DNA from: G963422445 sp963422445
Lineage (GTDB): Bacteria; Pseudomonadota; Alphaproteobacteria; Thalassobaculales; Thalassobaculaceae
DNA length: 64,000 bases
Assembly: GCA_963422445.2 (NCBI GenBank)
Contig: OY729512.2
Coordinates: 4,836,001-4,900,000, forward strand
Reading direction: 5' to 3'
This document shows positions 36,996 to 45,898 of the stretch, one piece after another (the first letter of the stretch is position 1; each line of letters begins with the position of its first letter). The translations under genes were made by a program, and so were the position numbers. The notes beneath the pieces were generated by a model, which saw only the letters and a list, made by a program, of their open reading frames with translations, was not told where the DNA came from and did not search any database.

Positions 36996-39101
36996 TCAGT
37001 GACGATAGTCACCGAATGTCTTTCCGTCCGCCGCTAGGCGTTCCAGCAGCGGCGCCGGCCGCATGAGTTCGCCGTGTTCGGCATGATACCGCCGCATGGT
37101 CTCGCAGATCTCTTCGAGACCGATGCTGTCGGCCCAGAACATCGGTCCGCCCCGGTAACGAGGAAAACCGTAACCGTGGATCCAGACAATGTCGATATCC
37201 GAGGCCCGGATCGCCAGCCCTTCTTCAAGGATTTTTGCGCCTTCGTTCACCAGAGGATAAAGACAGCGCTTGAGAATTTCGTCGTCCGGGATCGACCGCC
37301 GCTCGATGCCCACCGTTCGCGACGTGTCAAAGATCAAGGCCTCGATCTCCGGATCGGGAACCGGCGTCCGGTCACCAGCATTGTAGCGGTACCAGCCAGC
37401 GCCGGTCTTTTGACCGAACCGGCCCTGTTCGCAGATCCGGTCTGCAATTTCGGAATAGCGCTGGTTGCTCGGCCGCTTCGCCTTCTGGTGCTGGCGCACC
37501 CGCCACCCAACGTCGAGCCCGGCCATGTCGCCCATGGTGAACGGCCCCATCGGGAACCCGAAATCGTAAATCACCTTGTCGACCTGTTGCGGCAAGGCCC
37601 CCTCTTCGAGCAGGAAGTTCGCCTCCCGGCCGTATTGGTGGAGCATTCGGTTGCCGACAAAACCGTCGCAGACGCCGACCAGCACACCGACTTTGCCAAG
37701 GGTTCGCGACAACTGCATGACCGTCGCGATGGTCTCCGGCGACGATTTCTTGCCGCGGACATTTTCCAGCAGACGCATCACATTGGCCGGACTGAAGAAA
37801 TGGGTGCCAACCACATCGTCCGGCCGCGCCGTCACTGCGGCGATTTCATCGACATCGAGTGTCGACGTGTTGGTTGCCAGAACGGCGCCGGGTTTGCAGA
37901 TCGCATCGAGCTTGCCGAACATCGTCTTCTTGATCGCCATATCCTCGAACACCGCTTCAATGACGATATCGGCGGTAGCGGCGGCCGCGAGATCCAGCGC
38001 GCCGGTGATCAGCGCCATACGCCGGTCCATGGCGTCCTGATCGAGCCGGCCTTTGGCAACGGTCGTAGCATAGTTCGCGCGCACTTTGGCGAGACCGCCA
38101 TCAAGCGCGGCGGCCGTCGTCTCGACGACGGTCACCGGGATGTCGGCATTGGCGAAATTCATCGCAATGCCGCCGCCCATTGTCCCACAGCCGATAACAG
38201 CGGCGGTCCTAATCTCCCGACCCTTTACGGTTGCCGGCACATCGGGGATTTTTGCGACTTCGCGTTCGGCAAAGAACACATGACGCATCGCCCGTGATTC
38301 CCCGGACGTGACGCGTTTCTCGAATTCCGCCCGCTCGAACGCCAGCCCCTCATCAAACGGCAGGGTCAGCGCCGCCTCGACGCAGCGCACGCAGGCATAC
38401 GGCGCCTCCATTCCCCGCCCGGATTTCGCCAGCCGCGCGCGGAACCGATCGAACAGGTCGGTCCCGGTCTCGACACCGGTAACTCCCTCATTGCAGTCGC
38501 GGGATCGTCGTGGCGGCTCCACTGCGGCAACAAGGCGCTCCGCTGCCGCTATCGCGGCATCGAGCATATCGATCGGAGCCAGTTCGTCGATCACGCCCAA
38601 GCGCTGGCCCTCGGTTGCGGACACCAGGCGGCCGGAGGTAATCAAATCAAGCGCGGGTTCGAGACCGATCAGCCGCGGCAGGCGCTGCGTGCCCCCAGCT
38701 CCTGGCAGGATCCCGAGCGTGACTTCCGGCAATCCGATCCGCGCTGCCGTGTCCGCGATGCGGTAATGAGTCCCGAGAGCAAGTTCCAGCCCACCCCCCG
38801 CAGCAACGCCGTGAATTGCCGAGACCACCGGTTTCGGCGACGTCTCGAGCAGGGTGATCACGTCGTTCAGGTCGGGCGTGCCAGCCGGCGGCTCGGTGTT
38901 GAATTCGCGAATATCGGCGCCGGCGCTGTACATGCGTCCGGCGCCGACAATCACGAACCCTTCGATTTCGGCATCTGTCAGCCCGGCGTTGACCGCAGCA
39001 GCGATGTCCCGGCGCAAGGCCGCGCCAAGGCCGTTCACCGGCGGATTGTCGAGACGCAGGATCCTTATTGCCCCACGACGTGTCTCGGTAACGGTATTCA
39101 T
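36996..39101 (-). CDS. Bifunctional enoyl-CoA hydratase / 3-hydroxyacyl-CoA dehydrogenase (FadJ-like)
   Basis: 701 residues. N-terminal crotonase domain (PVNGLGAALRRD, AGADIREF, AIHGVAAGGGLELALG, LGILPGAGGTQRLPR) followed by an NAD-binding domain (VIGCGTMGGGIAMNFA) and HCDH C-terminal domains (GTHFFSPANVMRLLE, GFPMGPFTMGDMAGLD). It carries out hydration and oxidation in beta-oxidation. ATG 39101 is preceded by GAGGAA; the frame extends to 39251 without a good site. Peroxisomal-type single-chain layout. Confidence 0.94.
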   Translation of the reverse strand: MNTVTETRRGAIRILRLDNPPVNGLGAALRRDIAAAVNAGLTDAEIEGFVIVGAGRMYSAGADIREFNTEPPAGTPDLNDVITLLETSPKPVVSAIHGVAAGGGLELALGTHYRIADTAARIGLPEVTLGILPGAGGTQRLPRLIGLEPALDLITSGRLVSATEGQRLGVIDELAPIDMLDAAIAAAERLVAAVEPPRRSRDCNEGVTGVETGTDLFDRFRARLAKSGRGMEAPYACVRCVEAALTLPFDEGLAFERAEFEKRVTSGESRAMRHVFFAEREVAKIPDVPATVKGREIRTAAVIGCGTMGGGIAMNFANADIPVTVVETTAAALDGGLAKVRANYATTVAKGRLDQDAMDRRMALITGALDLAAAATADIVIEAVFEDMAIKKTMFGKLDAICKPGAVLATNTSTLDVDEIAAVTARPDDVVGTHFFSPANVMRLLENVRGKKSSPETIATVMQLSRTLGKVGVLVGVCDGFVGNRMLHQYGREANFLLEEGALPQQVDKVIYDFGFPMGPFTMGDMAGLDVGWRVRQHQKAKRPSNQRYSEIADRICEQGRFGQKTGAGWYRYNAGDRTPVPDPEIEALIFDTSRTVGIERRSIPDDEILKRCLYPLVNEGAKILEEGLAIRASDIDIVWIHGYGFPRYRGGPMFWADSIGLEEICETMRRYHAEHGELMRPAPLLERLAADGKTFGDYRH

Positions 39102-39186
39102 TTCGCTTCCTCGCAATTCCGCTGATGACCCTTTGCCTGCCGGGACCGGGCCGACATGGCCAGCCCGGGATATCAACCGCGAGCAA

Positions 39187-40158
39187 TCAGGGCTGCAAGG
39201 CCCTGACCAATGCGTGTCCGGCCGCCATGTTGGCCACATCGGCTTCGTCAATCAGTCCGGTCAGCCCGAAAAACCCGTGCAGCACGCCTGCATATTCCCG
39301 GTATTCGACCGATACGCCAGCGTCAATCAGCTTCGCGGCATAGTTGCGGGCCTCGTCGCGCAACGGATCGCAACCCGCGGTAACGAAAATCGCCGGCGCG
39401 ACGCCGGCGTGCGAGTCGGCCAGCAACGGCGATGCGCGCCAATCATTGTGCCGGGCCGGATCCTGGCCGAGGTAATGATTCTGGAACCAGTACATGGTGT
39501 CGGCCTCCAGAATGCCATAGCCCTTGCCGAACTGCTCGTAGCTTCCCCCGGCACAGCGATAGTCGACGAGGGGGTAAATCAGCACCTGAAGGCGCAAGCC
39601 GGGACCCTTGTTGTCGCGTGCCATCAGAGCGACAACCGCCGCAAGGTTGCCGCCGGCGCTATCGCCGCCAACCGCAATCCTGGTCTTGTCGATCCCGATC
39701 TTGCCGGCATTTGACACGGCCCAGAGCAGGGCGGCGTGGCAGTCATCGACCGCTGCCGGAAACGGATCCTCCGGCGCCATCCGGTAGTCGGTCGAAAGAA
39801 CCGCGCATTGCCCGTGATGACACAGACCGCGGGCGCTCGCGTCATGACTGAACAGGCTGCCGATGACATGGCCGCCGCCATGGTAATAGATCAGAAGACC
39901 CGGCGCCTTGCCGCTATAGGAGAGCGGCTGGTAAAGACGCGCCGAGATCAGTCCGGCCGGACCGGGGATGCGCAGTTCCCGGGTATCGGCGACCGGCAGG
40001 GGCGGAACATCACGGGCTGCGACCGCGCGTTCCATCTGCGCGCGCGCGTCCTTGACCGAAAGTGTCGTCATCGACGGCAGCTCTAGCGCGGCGACCTTGC
40101 GCATGAACTCGGCGGTCTGCGCAGTAACGTCGGCCGGCGGCTGGTAGTTACGCATCAT
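39187..40158 (-). CDS. Alpha/beta hydrolase, hormone-sensitive-lipase family esterase
   Basis: About 323 residues. Oxyanion-hole motif YYHGGGHVIGS and nucleophile motif GGDSAGGNLA, with later Asp (TAGCDPLRDE) and His (EYAGVLHGFFG). Starts cluster at 40155-40161 and overlap the upstream hydrolase stop by about 10 bp, which implies coupling. It likely opens an ester or lactone in the operon's pathway. Confidence 0.9.
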   Translation of the reverse strand: MMRNYQPPADVTAQTAEFMRKVAALELPSMTTLSVKDARAQMERAVAARDVPPLPVADTRELRIPGPAGLISARLYQPLSYSGKAPGLLIYYHGGGHVIGSLFSHDASARGLCHHGQCAVLSTDYRMAPEDPFPAAVDDCHAALLWAVSNAGKIGIDKTRIAVGGDSAGGNLAAVVALMARDNKGPGLRLQVLIYPLVDYRCAGGSYEQFGKGYGILEADTMYWFQNHYLGQDPARHNDWRASPLLADSHAGVAPAIFVTAGCDPLRDEARNYAAKLIDAGVSVEYREYAGVLHGFFGLTGLIDEADVANMAAGHALVRALQP

Positions 40159-40951
40159 CACTCATCCCCAGAAACTCCAGAATCACATCGGCAAGCGCGT
40201 CGGGCCGGTCAAAATCGGCGTGATGACCGGCTCCGTCAAGTACTCGTTCGGTAACGCGGCCGCACGGTCCGTTTCGATACAACGGGCGATGCGCCGCCGG
40301 CACCAGCCGATCTTCCGATCCCCAGACGACAAGGGTGTCGCAGGAAATCCGCCCGATCCGCTTGACAAGACCCGTGTCGCCGTTCGGCCAGAGCAGCCGG
40401 GCCGCCGCCTCGTTCGCACGGATCTGCGAGACCTCCCACTCCAGCTGATCGGCGTCTTCGGGCATTTTTTGGTGCGCTTCCATGTTCTGCGGACTGCTGC
40501 ACAACAGTTTTGGCAGATTCTGGAAGGTCACGCCCCAGGGATCGGCAATTGGCGTATCACCGCCGCAAAGGCCCAATGGCGAGACCAGCAGCAGGCGTCG
40601 GGTCTTGTGTGGCCAGACCGCCGTGACATCGGCGGCAAGCGCTGCACCCAGCGAAATCCCGAGCAGGTCCTGGTCTTCGAGAGCACACTCGTTCAGGATC
40701 TCGCGCAGCAGAAGCAGCCAGTCGATCTGACTGTCAAGCTGCATGTGGGCTCTGCCGCCACCACCGGGAAATCCTGGCAAGGACGGCGCGACCACGGTAC
40801 GGGTTTCGGCCAGTCTTGCCAGAAACGGTGTCCATTGCAGCAAACCGCCAAACCCTGCGAGCACGCCAAGTGTCGGTCCGGATCCGCCGGTCCAGACGCG
40901 AAAGGCCTCTCCATTCACCTGAAGGCTGGTTTCCTGCATCGGGGTGCTCAT
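40148..40951 (-). CDS. Alpha/beta hydrolase (C-C or ester hydrolase type)
   Basis: 267 residues from ATG 40951, which overlaps the LLM monooxygenase stop by one base (TAATG). Nucleophile in LLGISLGAALA, acid in VVWGSEDRLVP and His in GAGHHADFDRP. Resembles ring-cleavage-product hydrolases in size and layout. The frame extends upstream through the monooxygenase gene, but that part is antisense noise. Confidence 0.88.
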   Translation of the reverse strand: MSTPMQETSLQVNGEAFRVWTGGSGPTLGVLAGFGGLLQWTPFLARLAETRTVVAPSLPGFPGGGGRAHMQLDSQIDWLLLLREILNECALEDQDLLGISLGAALAADVTAVWPHKTRRLLLVSPLGLCGGDTPIADPWGVTFQNLPKLLCSSPQNMEAHQKMPEDADQLEWEVSQIRANEAAARLLWPNGDTGLVKRIGRISCDTLVVWGSEDRLVPAAHRPLYRNGPCGRVTERVLDGAGHHADFDRPDALADVILEFLGMSDDA

Positions 40952-42219
40952 TAGGCAGCCTCGGCACAAGTTCCGCCGAGATCCGGATCCGGCATGGCAC
41001 GATCGCTGGCCGCCATCGGGTCCGGCCACCAGTGATCCTGCCATTTGTCGTCGAACTGGCCGCGCAGTTGCGGCAAGACCTTTTCGGCGAACATCCTTGT
41101 GTTGTAGGCGGCGAGTTGCTTGTCCATGTTGCCAAACTGACAGAGCAACATCAGATGGCCAACATTCATCTCGGTCGTCGCATGGCGCAACTGTTCGGCG
41201 ACTTCGTCCGGACTCCCAACAATGATATAGCCCTGATCGACAATATCGCTGATCTCGGTCGCGGTGCCCTTGCGCGCCGTCGCCTTGCGTGCCGCAGAGG
41301 CAACCTGCCCCTCGACCCGGGCCCGGATCGTCGCCTCGGTGGTATATCCGGGCGGTTGAACGAACCGCGGATCGAGATGCAGACAACGCCCGTAGAAATA
41401 CTCCGCGGGCTCCTTGTAGAAGCGCATGGCTTCGTCCCGCGACTCCGCAACGCCGACAAATTGCAGGAAACCGGCGCGGTACGGGTTCGGCTCCTTGCCC
41501 AGACGGTCCATTTCCGCCCAGAATCCGCGCATCGTGCTGAGTCCGATCTTGTAGCCGAAGTAGGACAGATAGCAGTAGACATAGTCCATCTCGGCGCACC
41601 ATTGCCAGGTCTCGACCGAACCGCCGCCGGGAATCCAGATCGGCGGATGCGGTTTCTGCACCGGATGCGGCCAGATGTTGACGTAGCGCAATTGGTTGTA
41701 ACGGCCATTGAAGGCGAAGACCTCACGCCGGGTCCATGCCTGCTTAACAAGGTCATGGGCCTCGTAGTAACGGTCGCGCAGCATGCTCGGGTTCTGGCCG
41801 TAGGCGTAACAGGTATCCATCGGGGTTCCGACTGGAAAACCGGCGATCAGACGGCCACCGGAGATGCAATCGATCATCGCCATTTCCTCTGCAACCCGGA
41901 TCGGCGGATTGTAGAGGGCAAGACTGTTGCCCATGATACAGATCCCGGTCTCCTGGGTATTCCGGGCCAGCACCGAAGCGATCAGATTGGGTGATGGCAT
42001 CAGGCCGTAGCCATTGGCATGGTGTTCGTTTACACAAACCGCATCGAAGCCGCAGGCGGCGGCGAACTCGAGCTCGTCCACGAAGTCGTTATACATGTAA
42101 TGCGCCCGGCGCGGATCGAAGAGGCTGGAATCGATATCGACCCAGACGCCCGGATTTTTCTCCCTGAAATCGTCAGGAAGTTCGGTATAAGGCATCAGAT
42201 GAAACCACAGCAACTTCAT
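40951..42219 (-). CDS. LLM-class flavin-dependent monooxygenase (luciferase-like)
   Basis: 422 residues. Starts MKLLWFHLMPY with a strong AAGGAGG eight bases upstream at 42219. Family features: AACGFDAVCVNEHHANGYG, GRLIAGFPVGTPMD and PPIWIPGGGSVETW. Such enzymes oxidise a substrate with reduced FMN from a partner reductase. First gene of the catabolic operon; no flavin reductase gene is next to it. The product would feed the hydrolases downstream. Confidence 0.92.
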   Translation of the reverse strand: MKLLWFHLMPYTELPDDFREKNPGVWVDIDSSLFDPRRAHYMYNDFVDELEFAAACGFDAVCVNEHHANGYGLMPSPNLIASVLARNTQETGICIMGNSLALYNPPIRVAEEMAMIDCISGGRLIAGFPVGTPMDTCYAYGQNPSMLRDRYYEAHDLVKQAWTRREVFAFNGRYNQLRYVNIWPHPVQKPHPPIWIPGGGSVETWQWCAEMDYVYCYLSYFGYKIGLSTMRGFWAEMDRLGKEPNPYRAGFLQFVGVAESRDEAMRFYKEPAEYFYGRCLHLDPRFVQPPGYTTEATIRARVEGQVASAARKATARKGTATEISDIVDQGYIIVGSPDEVAEQLRHATTEMNVGHLMLLCQFGNMDKQLAAYNTRMFAEKVLPQLRGQFDDKWQDHWWPDPMAASDRAMPDPDLGGTCAEAA

Positions 42220-42328
42220 GACAACCTCCTTCCGATCACTGGCTAGGCCCGGCACCCGGACTTTCGCCCAGAACTCATGCCGGAACAAGCCGCAGACGGA
42301 TCAGCTTTCTGATGAATTGGACAGACAC

Positions 42329-42832
42329 GTGACCCATGCCGCCGAACGACATGTCCGGCATTATACCACGCTGGAAACCCCGATCGGCCGCCTGATCATC
42401 GGCGGTGATCGGGCAATCGTCTTGCTGATCGGCTTTCCGGAGGGCCGGCGCGCCGTTACGCCATGGCCGGACTGGCACTATGACAGTGACCTTTACAGCG
42501 GCGCCCGTGAACAGCTGTCCGCATGGTTCGCCGGTGACCGGACCGGTTTCGACTTTCCGATGCGCATGATCGGAACACCGGGACAGATAAGGGTCTGGCA
42601 GGCATTGCGGACCATTCCCTATGGCGAGACGGTCAGTTACGCCGATCTTGCCCGAATGGTTGACCCGCCGTCAGGACCGCGGGCCGTCGGAACCGCCAAT
42701 GGCGCCAATCCGCTTCCCGTTACCGTGCCCTGCCATCGCGTGATCGGCAGCGACGGATCGCTGACCGGTTATGGCGGCGGTCTCTCCACCAAACGCTGGT
42801 TGCTGGATCACGAGCGGGCCGGCTGGCCATAA
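42329..42832 (+). CDS. ogt: Methylated-DNA--protein-cysteine methyltransferase
   Basis: Suicide DNA repair enzyme for O6-methylguanine. PCHRVIGSDGSLTGYGGGL carries the acceptor Cys, and VWQALRTIPYGETVSYADLA is the HTH region. No ATG fits the N-terminus, so GTG 42329 (VTHAAERH) is chosen, giving 167 residues. The frame is open from 42218, overlapping the divergent monooxygenase start. Ogt/AdaB-type length. Confidence 0.88.
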   Translation: MTHAAERHVRHYTTLETPIGRLIIGGDRAIVLLIGFPEGRRAVTPWPDWHYDSDLYSGAREQLSAWFAGDRTGFDFPMRMIGTPGQIRVWQALRTIPYGETVSYADLARMVDPPSGPRAVGTANGANPLPVTVPCHRVIGSDGSLTGYGGGLSTKRWLLDHERAGWP

Positions 42833-42935
42833 AGCCGTCAGCGGTCCGGACCGGGACAGTTGACGTCAATGGTGTCGGGAAGGGGCCGTCCGGGCCGATG
42901 CTCGACGCCGCATGAACGGGCAACCCGGCGGTCTA

Positions 42936-43803
42936 GGTCGTGTTGACGAATTCATGAAATGCTGATAATCATTCTCCATCAATGACACTTTCCGGGGACT
43001 TATCATGGCGTTACGCCTGCTCATCACGGATGCTATCTGGTCGACACTCGAGCCGCTACTGCGTGAGAGCAAACACGCCGCCGGCGCCCCGCCACGGCTC
43101 AGCGACCGAATGTTCATCGAAGCCGTCCTCTACCAGGCGCGTACCGGAACCCCATCGCGCGACCTGCCCGACGAATTCGGCCATTGGAATGCCGTCTATC
43201 AGCGGTTTCGCCGTTGGGAGAAGCGCCACCTCCGGGCACGGCTCTGGCAACAGATACAACAGGGAGACGATGAACCACTCAAGGAAGTGTTCATCGATTC
43301 GACCATCCTGCGCGCTCATCAACACGCCGCCGGTGCGGTAAAAAAACGGTGGCCAGGAGGCCCAGGCTCCCGGCCGCTCCCGGGGTGGGTTCTCCACCAG
43401 GCTGCACGTCGCCTGTGCCAACGAAACAACCGGTGTGTCCTTCGTGTTGACGGGTGGCGAGCGCCATGATGGCGTGGGATGCGAGCTGCTGTGGAAGGCT
43501 TTGCCTAGCTCTCCCGCACCGGAGGCTGCGGTCATGGACAAGGCGTATGACAGCAAGGGCATTCGCCAGGTGCTGGCCGACCAGGGCGTCGAAGCCGTGA
43601 TTCCCGCCCGGTCGAACCGGACTGAGACGATTCATCACGATCAAGAAAAGTACAAGCGGCGCCAGCAGGTCGAGCGATTCTTCAACAAGCTCAAACAATT
43701 CCGTCGCATTGCCACACGTTATGACAAGCTCGCTCGGACGGTCCTCGCGTTTGTTCACGTTGTCTCAGCATGGATTATGCTTCGATCATTCGTCAACACG
43801 CCC
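42936..43803. mobile_element. IS5-family element (ISL2-like), copy F
   Basis: 868 bp. Inverted ends GGTCGTGTTGACGAAT and GGGCGTGTTGACGAAT, TA at 42934-42935 and 43804-43805. It directly abuts the next element through that TA. The inverted copy is at 45028-45896. Confidence 0.92.
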
Positions 43804-43806
43804 TAG
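43005..43806 (+). pseudogene. IS5-family transposase, two-frame, copy F (A7 tract)
   Basis: Frame one starts MALRLLITDAIWSTLEPLL and runs past EVFIDSTILRAHQHAAG; frame two gives VACANETTGVSFVLTGGE, MDKAYDSKG and VERFFNKLKQFRRIATRYDK. The switch lies at a run of seven A at about 43340. With seven A, joining the frames needs a +1 (or -2) shift; copy G has eight A and needs -1. So copy F may have lost one A, or may rely on slippage. The stop TAG is formed by flanking target bases. Confidence 0.8.
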
Positions 43807-45025
43807 TGTCTTGTCATGCATCAAGTGTCGGATAGAGTGGTTTCAGTTTCACACGGGCATCGTCCGTGGTGAACTGCCAGTTGACCGTGCCCTTCACGCG
43901 GTCACGGGGGACGCCTGCCAAGCCGCGACCCCGTCGCGCAGGGTCTCAATGGAGGCGATGCGGCGGTTGAGGCACTGACGGATCATGACGTTGATCTCGA
44001 CCTCGGCGACGTTGAGCCAACTGCCGTGCCTGGGCGTGTAGACGAACTCGAAGCGGTCCCACAGAGCTTTCGCCTCGGCCGGCGGAAAGACCTCATAGAG
44101 GGCACCGGGGCGGTGGATGTTCAGGTTGTCCATCACCCGTGTGATCCTCTTGGCGTCGGGATAGCGCTCGGCGATGTCGTTGAGGAAGTGCGCCCAGTCG
44201 GCATTGGTTCTGCGCGCCGTCACCTTGGTCATGCGCCATCCGGCCAGAGGTTCCGTGGCCATAAACACGTTGCAGCTTCCGCAGCGCCGGTCCTCGTAGT
44301 CTTCGCGCGCTGGCCGACCCGGCGCCGCCGAGACCGGTTCGCGTATCTCGCTGATCAGTTGCCGGGGCGTCTCGTCCATGCACACCACCGGAAAGGCCGC
44401 ATCGTAGGGGCGCCGGTAGACATCGAGAACCGTCTCCATCGCCGCCGCGAAGTCCGCGTTGCCCTGTGGAGGAATCACCCAGCCGACACGCCGCCACGGC
44501 TTGAGCGCGTTTTTTTAGAACCCGCCGTACTGTCTCGTGCGACACGCTGTCGATGTGTCCGAGTTCCACGACGCGGTCGGCCAGCAACCGCAGCGACCAC
44601 TGCGAGTGACCCTCCGGCGGCTCGGCGCAACGCAGCGCCACCAAATGCGCCTCGAACGCGCCGTCGGCCTTGCGAACGTAGTTGAGACGCCGACCCTGTC
44701 GGCTGCCGAGAGCCATCTCCATGCCCTCCTCGACGAATCGCTTCTTGACCCGGTCCACCTTGCGCGCACTGACGCGCAGGACCTCGGCAATGGTCTCCCC
44801 GTGCACCCGGTTGTCGTTGAATTCGCCTTCGTCGCAGTTGAGCAGAACCAGTGCATTGATCACCTTCCGCGATTGATGCGAGCCCTTGCGCGTGATCTCC
44901 GAGAGCGTGTCCCGCTCCTCCTTCTCCAAGGTCACTACGTAACGCTTCATGCCGACCCCCTCGTCGCCGTTGGACGACGAGGAAGTTACCACGGAGTATG
45001 CGACATATCATGCGTGACATGACAC
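43806..45025. mobile_element. IS630-family element H (between inverted IS5 copies)
   Basis: 1220 bp. Inverted ends GTGTCTTGTCATGCAT and GTGTCATGTCACGCAT, TA at 43804-43805 and 45026-45027. Its CTAG-type target is exactly the point where copies F and G would otherwise meet. Confidence 0.9.
43894..44950 (-). pseudogene. IS630-family transposase of element H, frame break at an A7 tract
   Basis: ATG 44950 (MKRYVVTLEKEE) with a GAGGGGG site. N-terminal HTH part, then a break at seven A (about 44515), then the catalytic part VVCMDETPRQL, ITRVMDNLNIH and SWLNVAEVEINVM. Again the two frames join after a +1 shift. It is either a slippage-dependent product or a broken gene; sequence alone cannot decide. 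Confidence 0.8.
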
Positions 45026-45827
45026 TAGGGCGTGTTGACGAATGATCGAAGCATGATCCATGCTGAGACAATGTGGACAAACGCGAGGAACGTCCGAGCG
45101 AGCTTGTCATAACGTGTGGCAATGCGACGGAATTGTTTGAGCTTGTTGAAGAATCGCTCGACCTGCTGGCGCCGCTTGTACTTTTCTCGATCGTGATGAA
45201 TCGTCTCAGTCCGGTTCGACCGGGCGGGTATCACGGCTTCGACGCCCTGGTCGGCCAGCACCTGGCGAATGCCCTTGCTGTCATACGCCTTGTCCATGAC
45301 CGCAGCCTCCGGTGCGGGAGAGCTGTGCAAAGCCTTCCACAGCAGCTCGAATCCCACGCCATCATGGCGCTCGCCACCCGTCAACACGAAGGACACACCG
45401 GTTGTTTCGTTGGCACAGGCCACGTGCAGCTTGGTGGAGAACCCGCCCCGGGAGCGGCCGAGAGCCTGGGCCTCTTGGCCACCGTTTTTTTTACCGCGCC
45501 GGCTGCGTGTTGATGAGCGCGCACGATGGTCGAATCGATGAACACTTCCTTGAGTGGTTCATCATCTACCTGTTGTATCTGTTGCCAGAGCCGCGCCCAG
45601 AGGTGGCGCTTCTCCCAACGGCGAAACCGCTGATAAACGGCATTCCAATGGCCGAATTCATCGGGCAGGTCGCGCCAGGGGGTTCCGGTACGCGCCTGGT
45701 AGAGGACGGCTTCGATGAACATTCGGTCGCTGAGCCGTGGCGGGGCGCCGGCGGCGTGTTTGCTCTCACGCAGTAGCGGCTCGAGTGTCGACCAGATAGC
45801 ATCCGTGATGAGCAGGCGTAACGCCAT
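45025..45827 (-). CDS. IS5-family transposase, two-frame, copy G (A8 tract)
   Basis: Same protein as copy F. Frame one runs from 45827 to 45381, frame two from about 45490 to the TAG at 45025-45027. Eight A at about 45485-45492 allow a -1 shift that joins the frames, the usual way such IS5-type transposases are made. The TAG stop uses the duplicated TA plus the neighbouring element's C/G pair. Likely functional. Confidence 0.82.
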
Positions 45828-45896
45828 GATAAGTCCCCGGAAAGTGTCATTGATGGAGAATGATTATCAGCATTTCATGAATTCGTCAACACGACC
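45028..45896. mobile_element. IS5-family element (ISL2-like), copy G, inverted to F
   Basis: 869 bp, TA at 45026-45027 and 45897-45898. The outer end GGTCGTGTTGACGAAT directly abuts IS630 copy C through one TA. Confidence 0.92.
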
Positions 45897-45898
45897 TA

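Noticed and set aside
37074..38297. 407-codon plus-strand frame over the FadJ-like gene
   Set aside because: Antisense shadow; the minus strand carries unmistakable crotonase and HCDH motifs.
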